From NCBI GenBank assembly GCA_947491315.1, contig CANLII010000002.1, positions 62,001 to 126,000 of the forward strand: 64,000 nt of DNA, in the 5' to 3' direction. The notes under the pieces are model-generated. The model was not told where the DNA came from. It ran no database searches and saw only the letters and a program-made list of their open reading frames with translations. Position 1 is the first letter of the stretch, and every line of letters starts with the position of its first letter. Below, one piece after another: positions 38,857-48,259 of the stretch. The position numbers were made by a program, and so were the translations under genes. This stretch comes from Ignavibacteria bacterium (GTDB lineage Bacteria; Bacteroidota; Ignavibacteria; Kapaibacteriales; UBA961).

Positions 38857-40185
38857 TTATTGCAGGTGCAGAAGCAATTCATTCTTTGTAGTCTTTGGTG
38901 CATTCACATGAATGCCATATAATCCTTGAGGAAAATCTTGCATCGAGAATTGGAAAAAATGACCAGACATGGCTCTTGACGCCACTACTTTGCCATGTGC
39001 ATCAATCACTCGTATATCAGCATTCGCAAGATTCATTTCTGAAGTGATTGTACATATACCTTGGTTCAAAGTAATTGAGATGCCTGAATCAATTTTATCT
39101 TGAATTGAAGTCAAACCAATATCAAATATGGCAATTGTCGAATCAGATGCATATTCTCCTTTTTTATACGCATTGCAAGCCCAAAGTTTGCCATCAATTA
39201 TTGCCAATCCTTCAGGTTTTCCAGCCGGTTCCAAAATTCCCAAAACATCACCACTTATGTAAGAAGCAATACGAATATCTGAAGCATATGTAGAAACAAA
39301 TACTCTATTCGTTATGGTGTCAATCACAACTTCTCGAGGACCATCATAACCGGTGGTTCCGGTTGCATATCCCGGTAAAACTGTATTTGTGGCCAGATTG
39401 ACTGGAATAATCTCATGAGAACCATTCATGACAGTAAGCGCTAGTTGATCCTGAATGATAAAGAAATTGCCTGTATCACCGAGATCAAAGAAATCAGTCT
39501 TGAAAGGCAATGCTGAAGATGGAGTCGGTAAGAGCCTATACAATTTGGAATTTTTTCCTCCAAATGTTCCCTCGCAAAGGATAGCAAATTCCACTTCACC
39601 TAGCAGATTTCGGAAAGGTTTAATCATTTGAGGGTTAATCCCGACTTCGGTTTCCGCAATGATTTTTTTGTCCGAAATGCTATACAGACCGAAGGTTCCA
39701 TTTTGAGTGAATGAAGTTTTATGAGACATTGCAATAACCGTTTGTTCTTCACCACCCAAGTTTAGGGAAAGAATACTTATCGCAGTGATTATTGATTGTG
39801 GATTTGGAAGAGTCAATATGGTGGAATCGATCAATTGCTGTGATGTCACATCATAGACTTCAATAGAATTTCCATTGGGATTATAGAAATTCGTCTTCGT
39901 GAATGCAGGTCTGAAAGGAAGGGAGAAATATGTGTGTGTGATATCTCTGCGAGCAATAAGATTTCCAGATTGTGCGTGATACTTCAACCAAGAAGCGGGT
40001 AATTCACCATTATTGGGTTCATAGATACCATCAAAGTCGATATCATTTCCATTACAAAACACATGGACCGTATCATCAACTTGATGAATGGAAAGGGGTT
40101 GAAAACCTGTTGGAAGAAGCTTCGGCACTTGTGCTTGGAGCACGGAAGAAGTGAGAAGCAAAGCAGCGAGGATGAACTTTTTCAT
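38857..40185 (-). CDS. Secreted beta-propeller (YncE/BtuG-like) protein with T9SS-type C-terminal domain
   Basis: Signal peptide MKKFILAALLLTSSVLQAQ; repeated propeller-like strands (NSIEVYDVTSQQLIDS, PREVVIDTITNRVFVSTYAS, PEGLAIIDGKLWACNA); C-terminus ADIRVIDAHGKVVASRAMSGHFFQFSMQDFPQGLYGIHV; preceded by a cobalamin riboswitch. Confidence 0.75.
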   Translation of the reverse strand: MKKFILAALLLTSSVLQAQVPKLLPTGFQPLSIHQVDDTVHVFCNGNDIDFDGIYEPNNGELPASWLKYHAQSGNLIARRDITHTYFSLPFRPAFTKTNFYNPNGNSIEVYDVTSQQLIDSTILTLPNPQSIITAISILSLNLGGEEQTVIAMSHKTSFTQNGTFGLYSISDKKIIAETEVGINPQMIKPFRNLLGEVEFAILCEGTFGGKNSKLYRLLPTPSSALPFKTDFFDLGDTGNFFIIQDQLALTVMNGSHEIIPVNLATNTVLPGYATGTTGYDGPREVVIDTITNRVFVSTYASDIRIASYISGDVLGILEPAGKPEGLAIIDGKLWACNAYKKGEYASDSTIAIFDIGLTSIQDKIDSGISITLNQGICTITSEMNLANADIRVIDAHGKVVASRAMSGHFFQFSMQDFPQGLYGIHVNAPKTTKNELLLHLQ

Positions 40186-40190
40186 GAGAT

Positions 40191-40222
40191 ATTCCTTGCG
40201 ATTGCCTCGAAAGAAAAGGAAT
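40191..40222 (-). promoter_or_regulatory. Candidate Shine-Dalgarno-sequestering hairpin of the riboswitch expression platform
   Basis: Minus strand ATTCCTT-N18-AAGGAAT; the 3' arm contains the AAGGAA SD 5 nt before the ATG at 40185. Confidence 0.5.
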
Positions 40223-40327
40223 TATCATGATGCCCACGCATGATGTGGAGTATATCATGCATGGCAAAGCCATAAAACCATCTCATTCGTGGAGCGCGAA
40301 TGTTGTCTTAAAGACAATGATGTAAAA

Positions 40328-40440
40328 ACACGAGGCAGGTTTCCTGACTTTCCATCAAAGATGGTTCACAGTTGCGCCACAGTACCCGATTTTCACGGGT
40401 TTCCCTATTCTCCTCTCAAAAGAGGCACCTCATGATGTAA
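40328..40440 (-). promoter_or_regulatory. Cobalamin riboswitch aptamer
   Basis: Minus strand GGTGCCTC...AGGGAAACCCGTGAAAATCGGGTACTGTGGCGCAACTGTGA...AGTCAGGAAACCTGCCT; the last element is the B12 box. Confidence 0.93.
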
Positions 40441-40448
40441 AATGTATA

Positions 40449-41624
40449 TCAATCAACAGATAATTGTGTCTTCTGAGATTGAATGCTTCGAAAAATACTA
40501 TATCCGAATGCAATCACCAAACCTGCACACATTGTAAGAAATGCGAAAACAAGTCTTTTGGGTGAAATCTGCTTTCTGGAAGGAATGCCAGCTTCAATGA
40601 TTTGTATCGCCGGAACATCTCTGACTTCTTGAATATATTCTTGAGTCCTCTGGGATTGCAAATATGCATTGATCTGCTCCATGATTTTGATATCTCGAAG
40701 CATAGTGACATAAGTCTTAGACAATGCAGGCAATCTGGAAAATGGAATGGAAAATGCATCACTTGACACACCCCCATTTTGCACTTTGGAGTATTGACTT
40801 CTCAATGAAGCAACTTTCTTTTGTAAAAGAGCAATTGCGGGCGCATCAGCTTGATATTGCTGCCCAGCAACGGATAATTCAATTTGTGCTTTTGATAATT
40901 CAGCACCGGCAGCAACTGCACTTTCCACGAGAGCTTTTGCTTGATTCTCGAGCTCCAATACTTTATTCTGCTGTTGAAACATTTGCATTGTTTCATAGGC
41001 AGAGTCAAGTGAAACACGATTTTGAAACATGAGCGTATCGATGAATATCCTTGCTCTTCTTGCAGATGTCATGCTCTTATTTTTAATTAAATCATCAATC
41101 CCAGATGAAGCTTTATTTGCAATGATGGAGGCCATGATTGCGGCTTGTCTTTTCTCAAGTGTACCGGGAAAAAATGTGCTTGTCCATTGCGCTTCTATAA
41201 TAACAATCCCGCTTCTGCGAGTATCGATGTTCAGTGATTCTTGAATCGCTTCTGCTTTCTCTTCTTCTGGTATTGCGGAAAACAGAGCGAATGTATCGAG
41301 CGCTTTGGATTTCACAATAGATTCAGCGAGTGATCTCGACAAAACAATCTCAGGAGAAAGAAAACTATTTTTGGCATCTGTGCCGGGAAGCATTCCACCT
41401 AATCCGCCGGGGAGAGAACCGGACAGCAGTGAAGCCAAACCCATTCCGGAATTTTTTTGATCAGCCGGTAGCACCATGACTGTGGAGAGATATGTATGCG
41501 GTATCACATAACTCAAACCCAAGCCGATCAAAAGCGAAACGAAAGATATGATGACTATGCTTTTTAATCGCTTTTGTAGATAATGAATCAAAGTTGGAGA
41601 TTCTGTTGTATTCATTGATATCAC
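40449..41624 (-). CDS. Wzz/GNVR chain-length determinant-like protein
   Basis: Two TM segments flanking coiled coil; VISHTYLSTVMVLPADQ-type N-terminus (IPHTYLSTVMVLPADQK), IIEAGIPSRKQISPKRLVFAFLTMCAGLV C-terminus. Confidence 0.87.
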   Translation of the reverse strand: MISMNTTESPTLIHYLQKRLKSIVIISFVSLLIGLGLSYVIPHTYLSTVMVLPADQKNSGMGLASLLSGSLPGGLGGMLPGTDAKNSFLSPEIVLSRSLAESIVKSKALDTFALFSAIPEEEKAEAIQESLNIDTRRSGIVIIEAQWTSTFFPGTLEKRQAAIMASIIANKASSGIDDLIKNKSMTSARRARIFIDTLMFQNRVSLDSAYETMQMFQQQNKVLELENQAKALVESAVAAGAELSKAQIELSVAGQQYQADAPAIALLQKKVASLRSQYSKVQNGGVSSDAFSIPFSRLPALSKTYVTMLRDIKIMEQINAYLQSQRTQEYIQEVRDVPAIQIIEAGIPSRKQISPKRLVFAFLTMCAGLVIAFGYSIFRSIQSQKTQLSVD

Positions 41625-43270
41625 TTTGATTGTTGAGATAATGTATACAAAACCCCAACGACAGTCACAATCTGTGCGGTGATGGTCAAGGCCATGCTGA
41701 GAATCTGTGAGAAAGTCACTTTGGACTCCGGAATCTCAGGAACCAAGATTTGATCACCGGGTTGTAATTCATAATCATCATCATCAGCAATAAATTGTTC
41801 ACCTCTTTGCTTCAAAATCAATGTTTCATCTTCATCTGCACGGGTGGAAAATCCACCGGCTGATTTGATATAATCTAGATAGGAAAATTGAGGATTGAAT
41901 TTGATTCTTCCGGGGTTTTTCACTTTACCGAACACATTGATGAAATCTTTTTTTCTGGTGATATGGATGGAGTCCTCATGCTCTAATGGCATTTGAGAAA
42001 TACCCTTTGACTGTTGCGATGAAAAATCTACAGCAATCATGCCGCGAATCTCTCTTTTCTTTTCCCGCATGAAGGCTTTTTCTCTTTCTGAAAGTGCATC
42101 TGGAGGAAGAGCCATCAATCTCCAATATTCAATGTCATACACATTATTATCATCACTTTGTCTAATCAAAAGCGAACTCTGGGGATATGCTTCTTTGGTT
42201 AATCCACCCGCTCTTTTAATCAATTCATGAATGTTCACGCTTTCCGGATCAATCGCATAGCGTCCGGGATTCATGACTTCACCTGTTACTGAAACAGTAT
42301 GCGGTTCTCTCCATTCATATTTCTTACGAATTGCTATTCTGTCGCCGGATTCCAGTGGGAAGTCTGCAGCACTCGCATTGACAAACCATGTTTTGATAGT
42401 TCTATTATCTTCATTGAATCTTGAAATTTCGATGGAGTCCATTCGAGCTGTTTCGAGCATTCCACCTGCAGATATAATGGCCGTTGAAAACATTTCACCT
42501 TCTTTAAACTCGAATGTTCCGGGTTTACCAACTTCTCCGCTCACTTCATACGTCAAATTTGCAGATTGAGACGGAACAAATATCACATCCCCTCCATTCA
42601 AGAATGGATTTCTTGTTTTTTCACCTTTATAAAAGAAGTCATGTAAATCAACAGGAATTGATTGAGTTTGGGAAGATGACAATGAACGAGTGATGATAAT
42701 TTTTCTCATTGATGCATCATACATCAATCCACCTGCTCTATCGATGACTTCAGATACTCTGTCTGCAGGAGTGGCTGGAATAATTCCCGGTTTTCGAATG
42801 GCACCTCTCACAAACACTTTGAATGTGCGCATTTTTCGAAGTGACAAAGAAACCGACGAAGTTTTTAGTACTTTCATCACTTCCGCACTTACCAAAGATT
42901 CCGCATCCAATAGAGATAAGCCACCAATCTTGATGGCGCCTATACCTGGTATGATGATTCTTCCATCGGGAGAAACAGGTATGTCCATATGGGATGGAAT
43001 TTCCGGTTTGTATAGAATCGGCGCGATAAAAACAGTCAAAATATCATTCGGGCCAAGAATATAGTAAGCAGGATCTACCGTTGTTTCAACCAAACCAAGT
43101 GTTTCTTTAGAAAGTAGTTCTGCCTTTTCAAGTGCGGTGGTATCATACTCTCCAGGTTTCATCATTCCGGGTTTAGGCAGTTTGAATGCTCCCGTAACCT
43201 GAGCAGTGAGAATATTCCTTTGGAACAGGAATAAGAGTAAAGAAAGGAGAATGCAATACAAATATTTCAT
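41621..43270 (-). CDS. Polysaccharide export protein with SLBB domains (Wza-like)
   Basis: YILGPNDILTVFIAPI; VSPDGRIIIPGIGAIKIGGLSLLDAESLV; several SLBB repeats; start at MKYLYCILLSLLLF (43270). Confidence 0.92.
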   Translation of the reverse strand: MKYLYCILLSLLLFLFQRNILTAQVTGAFKLPKPGMMKPGEYDTTALEKAELLSKETLGLVETTVDPAYYILGPNDILTVFIAPILYKPEIPSHMDIPVSPDGRIIIPGIGAIKIGGLSLLDAESLVSAEVMKVLKTSSVSLSLRKMRTFKVFVRGAIRKPGIIPATPADRVSEVIDRAGGLMYDASMRKIIITRSLSSSQTQSIPVDLHDFFYKGEKTRNPFLNGGDVIFVPSQSANLTYEVSGEVGKPGTFEFKEGEMFSTAIISAGGMLETARMDSIEISRFNEDNRTIKTWFVNASAADFPLESGDRIAIRKKYEWREPHTVSVTGEVMNPGRYAIDPESVNIHELIKRAGGLTKEAYPQSSLLIRQSDDNNVYDIEYWRLMALPPDALSEREKAFMREKKREIRGMIAVDFSSQQSKGISQMPLEHEDSIHITRKKDFINVFGKVKNPGRIKFNPQFSYLDYIKSAGGFSTRADEDETLILKQRGEQFIADDDDYELQPGDQILVPEIPESKVTFSQILSMALTITAQIVTVVGVLYTLSQQSK

Positions 43271-43275
43271 TATGA

Positions 43276-43908
43276 TCATCGAATGCTTGGTCTTGTGAGT
43301 CGCATGGGAAGGAATTCCAAACCATTGACTGCAACTTTGGAATATGGCAAAGAATTCGTAAAAACGAACTCCGTACCAATACTTTCGGTCGTAAATATAC
43401 ATGGTTTTGCGCAACCTATCTCAATTCTGATGGTTTTTCCTTCTGAGTCAATTTTAATCAGTTCTTCCACACCAGGAACTGCTTTAATGGTATCTGTTTG
43501 CATCACTATCCGCTCACCATCACGAATGAGTATGCCTTTTTGGGTATAATCTAATGTGATTCCCGGCAAAGTTGAATCACCTTTGATTGTTTTTCTGAGA
43601 ATAATTCTGAGTCCCTCGCCTTTCAATACAGAAGTATTCATGAGCAAACGGAAATCTGTTATTCTTGGGACAGAAAGCGCCACTCTGCCATCTTCTTTCA
43701 AGACATATCCATTTTCATAGACGATATCGACTGTTTCAAGTGGTGACATGACTTGTCCCAAACAACGAATAAAAAAACCGCTTCTCCATTCAAATGAATC
43801 GGGTGCTGGTGGCAGTAAACTATCCAAATACTCCATGCATCCGCTCAGAAGAACCATAGAAGCAGTAAATCCAATCAAGCATAAACGCATTATGTTCTTA
43901 TTTGCCAT
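43276..43908 (-). CDS. Hypothetical lipoprotein in export cluster
   Basis: Lipobox SMVLLSGC; start at MANKNIMRLCLIGF (43908) giving an 11-nt overlap upstream. Confidence 0.6.
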   Translation of the reverse strand: MANKNIMRLCLIGFTASMVLLSGCMEYLDSLLPPAPDSFEWRSGFFIRCLGQVMSPLETVDIVYENGYVLKEDGRVALSVPRITDFRLLMNTSVLKGEGLRIILRKTIKGDSTLPGITLDYTQKGILIRDGERIVMQTDTIKAVPGVEELIKIDSEGKTIRIEIGCAKPCIFTTESIGTEFVFTNSLPYSKVAVNGLEFLPMRLTRPSIR

Positions 43909-45256
43909 AGCGCATTTCATCCTTGTAGAATATCCTGTCATACAAACCAATCCCCAAGCCGATATAATAAATGTCAAAGTCACCAAGCGTTTTGAATGTA
44001 TCATTGAGTTGTGCTATATGAGAGCCCGAGGAATAACCCGCCTGCAAAAAAGCATTGATTTGTTTGCTGATGCGAAATGCCAATTTGGCTCCCATATGCA
44101 CCATATTTGTGGGATAATAATTGTATTCCAAGAATGGCTCCAGAACAGCATCATTGGAGATCACATTTTGCCAATACCCTATTCTGACTGGCAATATTCC
44201 TATGCCTCCCTCTTTATTGCCAAAGAGCAAGAGATTAAAGAGTGAAGTTCCCAATGTGAATTTGTTATTCCCCAAAGGAATGAACATCGAGGCCGGAGCA
44301 AGCCGAGCGATGATACCTTTGAAGGGAGTATTCGTATTCGGATCAAAGAATGGTTTTTCAGCATTGGAAAAAACTCCCATAACACTTGCCAATCCAATCT
44401 GCCAACCAGAATGATCATGATATTTCCATTCTTTCTCAGTTTCGGGTACCCGATTGAGAAAATCAAGAAATGACGTTCCAATTCCGGCATAAGGGATATA
44501 GTTTTTAGCAATGAAGGGTATTGCCACACCGATATATGTACGAAGATTCATACCACCAATGGATCCCAGATCACCGGAAACGCTAATATTGACATATGGA
44601 TCGGGAAAGAGAGAAAAACCGATTGCAGGTGTTATAGCCACATATGGAATCGTTTCTTTGATAAAGAATCGCTTTCGAATATAGATTGGCGCAATGCCAG
44701 TCAGCGTATTATTGGATCTATTGTCGCCAATGATCTTTTCATAATAATGCGTTCCCAATGTCCAGTCAGGATCATCATTGAACCAGCGGAGTCTTTTCTC
44801 CATGATTCCAATACGATAGATCGCGCCGGAGAAGATATTGCTTGTCGATGGAGCTCTTTTATTATCATAGTCGCGATTGAAATATCCAAATACTCCGAAC
44901 AATCCTCCATTAAGAGAATTTTGCATGGATCCACCGCCAACGATTCCAATAGTTTCTAGTAGTCCAATGCGAATGAAATTGGGATAATCTCTCGTTGTGG
45001 AAGAATCAACCTGCATCACATCTCTTCTCATTTCAACGATACGCGAAGTTGGATATACTATGCCATTGTCTCTTTGACCGGGAGCATTTCTAACGGCATC
45101 AATGATTGCTGTATCGCGCAAAGTTCTGGTATAAATATCCTTCTCTGTTCTTGTGATCATCTCATCTATTCCACCCATATTGGTGAGACTTGAGCATCCA
45201 AACAATAGAAGCGAAGTGATTGCTATGAGAATTGTTTTAAAGAAGGTATGGTTCAT
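43898..45256 (-). CDS. Predicted outer-membrane beta-barrel lipoprotein in export cluster
   Basis: Lipobox SLLLFGC; long alternating beta-strand pattern with terminal aromatic strands; start at MNHTFFKTILIAITS. Confidence 0.6.
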   Translation of the reverse strand: MNHTFFKTILIAITSLLLFGCSSLTNMGGIDEMITRTEKDIYTRTLRDTAIIDAVRNAPGQRDNGIVYPTSRIVEMRRDVMQVDSSTTRDYPNFIRIGLLETIGIVGGGSMQNSLNGGLFGVFGYFNRDYDNKRAPSTSNIFSGAIYRIGIMEKRLRWFNDDPDWTLGTHYYEKIIGDNRSNNTLTGIAPIYIRKRFFIKETIPYVAITPAIGFSLFPDPYVNISVSGDLGSIGGMNLRTYIGVAIPFIAKNYIPYAGIGTSFLDFLNRVPETEKEWKYHDHSGWQIGLASVMGVFSNAEKPFFDPNTNTPFKGIIARLAPASMFIPLGNNKFTLGTSLFNLLLFGNKEGGIGILPVRIGYWQNVISNDAVLEPFLEYNYYPTNMVHMGAKLAFRISKQINAFLQAGYSSGSHIAQLNDTFKTLGDFDIYYIGLGIGLYDRIFYKDEMRYGK

Positions 45257-45270
45257 AAGATGGTTCTCTA

Positions 45271-45936
45271 TCATGCTATTGTGCATTGCAATGTCAAAAA
45301 ATCATCAAAGTCAGCTACAATGATATCTCCGGAATACAATGGACCAACACCTTCGGGAGTTCCCGAAAGGATGCAATCACCAGCTTTGAGATGAAATATG
45401 GAATGACAAAATGCTATGAGTTCTTCGAATGTTCTTTCCATATTATCTGTATCGCCTCTTTGTCGAAGTTCACCATTGATGGAAAGCGAAAATATGAAAT
45501 GCGGATATGTTGAAAATGGAAGTATTGTCGAAACGGGAGCTGATCCTGCAAAACCTTTACTTATTGCCCATGGCTCACCTTTTTCTTTGGCAATCTTTTG
45601 AATATCCCGCAAAGTCAAATCCAAGGCAATTCCATAACCTGCAATATACTTTTCGAATCCACTTTGTAATCCAATTGGTAAGTCATGACCAATCACAATG
45701 GCAATTTCTACCTCATGATGCATTTCTTTGGAAAATGAAGGACATGTCAGCACAGCATTTTCAAATGGAATATAGGCAGTGGAGGGTTTTAAAAACACAA
45801 GAGGTGTATCAGGCACAGATGCACCCATTTCTTTTGCATGTGCTGAGTAATTCCTTCCGATGCAGTAGAAAGTTCCAATTGGAATTTCTGCTCCATCTTT
45901 CATGGTGAAACTTGTTGGGCTTTGTATATGCATCAT
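45271..45936 (-). CDS. Fumarylacetoacetate hydrolase family protein
   Basis: GTFYCIGRNYSAHAKEMGA; PLVFLKPSTA; EVEIAIVIG; GDCILSGTPEGVGPL. Confidence 0.93.
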   Translation of the reverse strand: MMHIQSPTSFTMKDGAEIPIGTFYCIGRNYSAHAKEMGASVPDTPLVFLKPSTAYIPFENAVLTCPSFSKEMHHEVEIAIVIGHDLPIGLQSGFEKYIAGYGIALDLTLRDIQKIAKEKGEPWAISKGFAGSAPVSTILPFSTYPHFIFSLSINGELRQRGDTDNMERTFEELIAFCHSIFHLKAGDCILSGTPEGVGPLYSGDIIVADFDDFLTLQCTIA

Positions 45937-48080
45937 TCAAATTCCTGATTCTTGTCTTGCAATTTTTTGGGTATTGTATTTTCTTCTATCAATTCCTTTG
46001 AATCCGACATTTCTGAGGAATCCGCCGGAGTGAATCCAAAACGTTTCAATCGATATTGCATGCCGGGTTTAGAATACACTTTCTGCATCATTCTACCCCA
46101 GATTGGAGCGGCAGCTTTCCCACCCTGACCATACCATCCGGTGAATTTGATGCGCCTATCATCGAATCCGACCCAAACTCCAGCGGCCAATTGAGGAGTG
46201 AGTCCAACAAACCAGGCATCTGCATAGTCATTGGTCGTACCAGTTTTGCCGGCAGCATCATAAGAGAAAAATGATCGAATGGAAGATGCCGTGCCACCGG
46301 TTACGACACCACGCATCATTTTCACCATAGCTTTGGCGATATCAGGTCTAAGAGCATCAACCAAATTGATATGTCTGCTTCGCTGATATATGACCTTTCC
46401 TCTCTTGTCCTCAATTCTTTGAATGTACACGGGATCAATACTGATGCCGTGATTGAGAAAAGTACCAAATGCTGAGGTCATCTCAAGCGGGGTAACTTCT
46501 TCTGCACCTAAAGCAAGTGTTGGGAAAGCATCCAATTCAGACTTGATTCCCATTCTATGAGCAAGAGCAATGACTTCAGAAGGAGAAGTATGCTCGGTTA
46601 TCAATCGTGCGGCAACGGTATTGATGGAATAGCGTAATCCTCCCGCAAGTGAAATGGGTCCACTGGAAGAACCACTTGGACTCCAAACTCCACCGGAAGG
46701 TAATGTATAAGAAAAAGGACCGCTTTCAATGACCGATTCAGGAGTAAGTCCATTGATCATTGCACTTGCATAAACAAATGGTTTGAATGAAGAACCCGGT
46801 TGTCTTTTGATTTGAACAGCATGATTCAATGTATATCTTGAATCACCGGCCAAAGCGAGTCCTTCTGGTGAAGATCCAACCATTGCCACGATATGTCCGG
46901 TCATGGGATCAATGACATTCACTCCGGTTTGAATGGTAGTGGCTTTGAGTTTTACGGAATCAATGAATTTCTGATTCTTCATTGCTCCTTGCATCATTTG
47001 TTCTTTCTTTGCGGGATCTGATACACTCAGATATTCCGGTTTTTCCATGACGGCTTGTCTGATGAGTGAATTGAGCAATTTTTGTTTTCCTTTCCAGCTC
47101 CAATTCTTTCGAAATGTCTCCTGAAATCCCGAGAGATGTTCTTGCACCGCTTCATTTGCCGCTTGCTGAATGCGCGAATCAAGCGTAGTGAATATCACCA
47201 AGCCATCACGATAAAGATTGTTTTCCTGCAAAGTGAATTGATCATCCTTTTCCAAGGCCTGGCGAATCATCTCAACAAAATGCGGAGCAATTGATTCCTC
47301 TTTCATGCCGAGTCTTCCTCTGTTCAAAAAGATAGGCTGTATAAGAGATGAATAATATTGATCTTCTTCCAAATACCCCATGTCCGCCATCATTGACAGA
47401 ACAAGATTTCTTCTATTCAGGGCTTTCTCATAATTTCCAATAGCTGAGTAATTTTCGGGTCCTTTCAACAATGCAATTAAATAAGCACATTCTGCCGTGG
47501 AAAGTTGGAGTGGACTTTTCTTGAAATATAATTCTGATGCCACTTGAATTCCATAAGCACCTTTACCGAAATACACTGTATTGCAATACAATTCAAGAAT
47601 TTCTTTTTTTGTGTAGGTTTGCTCAATTTTTACAGCAGTAATAGCTTCTTTAATCTTTCTTGCAATGCTAACTTCTCGATTCAGGAATAGATTTCTTGCA
47701 AGCTGTTGTGATAAAGTCGAAGCACCTTCCTTTGCTCTGAATACAATGATATTTTTCACGAAAGCTTTGGCAATGCGCATGGGATGAATGCCCCAATGAT
47801 CAAAAAAAGCACGATCCTCGGTGGCAATCAATGCATTGATCACATCTTTGGGTATACTATCATATGGGATATTTGAGCGTTTTTTGATGAAAAACATATC
47901 AAGAATCTTTCCATCAGAACTCAATACTTTTGTTGCCAATTCCTGCGGTGGATTCTCAAGTTGATCAAATGATGGCAGTTCATCAATAATAAACGCATGT
48001 ATATAGAATGCCAGCCCCAATAGTAAGAAGAGGATTACCCCGATGCTGATCAAAAGTGTTTTTTTTACAGTCATATTCAT
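45933..48080 (-). CDS. Class A penicillin-binding protein (PBP1A-like)
   Basis: ALIATEDRAFFDHWGIHPMRIAKA; EGASTLSQQLARNLFLNRE; RQPGSSFKPFVYASAM; GKTGTTNDYADAWFVG. Confidence 0.95.
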   Translation of the reverse strand: MNMTVKKTLLISIGVILFLLLGLAFYIHAFIIDELPSFDQLENPPQELATKVLSSDGKILDMFFIKKRSNIPYDSIPKDVINALIATEDRAFFDHWGIHPMRIAKAFVKNIIVFRAKEGASTLSQQLARNLFLNREVSIARKIKEAITAVKIEQTYTKKEILELYCNTVYFGKGAYGIQVASELYFKKSPLQLSTAECAYLIALLKGPENYSAIGNYEKALNRRNLVLSMMADMGYLEEDQYYSSLIQPIFLNRGRLGMKEESIAPHFVEMIRQALEKDDQFTLQENNLYRDGLVIFTTLDSRIQQAANEAVQEHLSGFQETFRKNWSWKGKQKLLNSLIRQAVMEKPEYLSVSDPAKKEQMMQGAMKNQKFIDSVKLKATTIQTGVNVIDPMTGHIVAMVGSSPEGLALAGDSRYTLNHAVQIKRQPGSSFKPFVYASAMINGLTPESVIESGPFSYTLPSGGVWSPSGSSSGPISLAGGLRYSINTVAARLITEHTSPSEVIALAHRMGIKSELDAFPTLALGAEEVTPLEMTSAFGTFLNHGISIDPVYIQRIEDKRGKVIYQRSRHINLVDALRPDIAKAMVKMMRGVVTGGTASSIRSFFSYDAAGKTGTTNDYADAWFVGLTPQLAAGVWVGFDDRRIKFTGWYGQGGKAAAPIWGRMMQKVYSKPGMQYRLKRFGFTPADSSEMSDSKELIEENTIPKKLQDKNQEFE

Positions 48081-48112
48081 TTATCCGACATGATGCTAAG
48101 GGCCCGAAAATA

Positions 48113-48259
48113 ATGACAAAACTACAAAAAAGCAGTGACAGACTCCATAGTCTGTATAAGGCAGAACATGGACTTTCCTTGGTGAATCTTTGGATTACCG
48201 CTAACTTTACGAAGTTAATCTATCAATCGCGCATAAATCCATGGCATTTCCCTGTATAA
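48113..48259 (+). CDS. Possible N-terminal (frame 0) segment of the FkbM methyltransferase
   Basis: MTKLQKSSDRLHSLYKAEHGLSLVNLWITANFTKLIYQSRINPWHFPV*; runs into the FkbM ORF in the -1 frame. Confidence 0.45.
   Translation: MTKLQKSSDRLHSLYKAEHGLSLVNLWITANFTKLIYQSRINPWHFPV

Noticed and set aside
43748-44245. 165-aa plus-strand ORF across the two export-cluster lipoproteins
   Set aside because: Opposite strand to two overlapping signal-peptide-bearing ORFs; no domain
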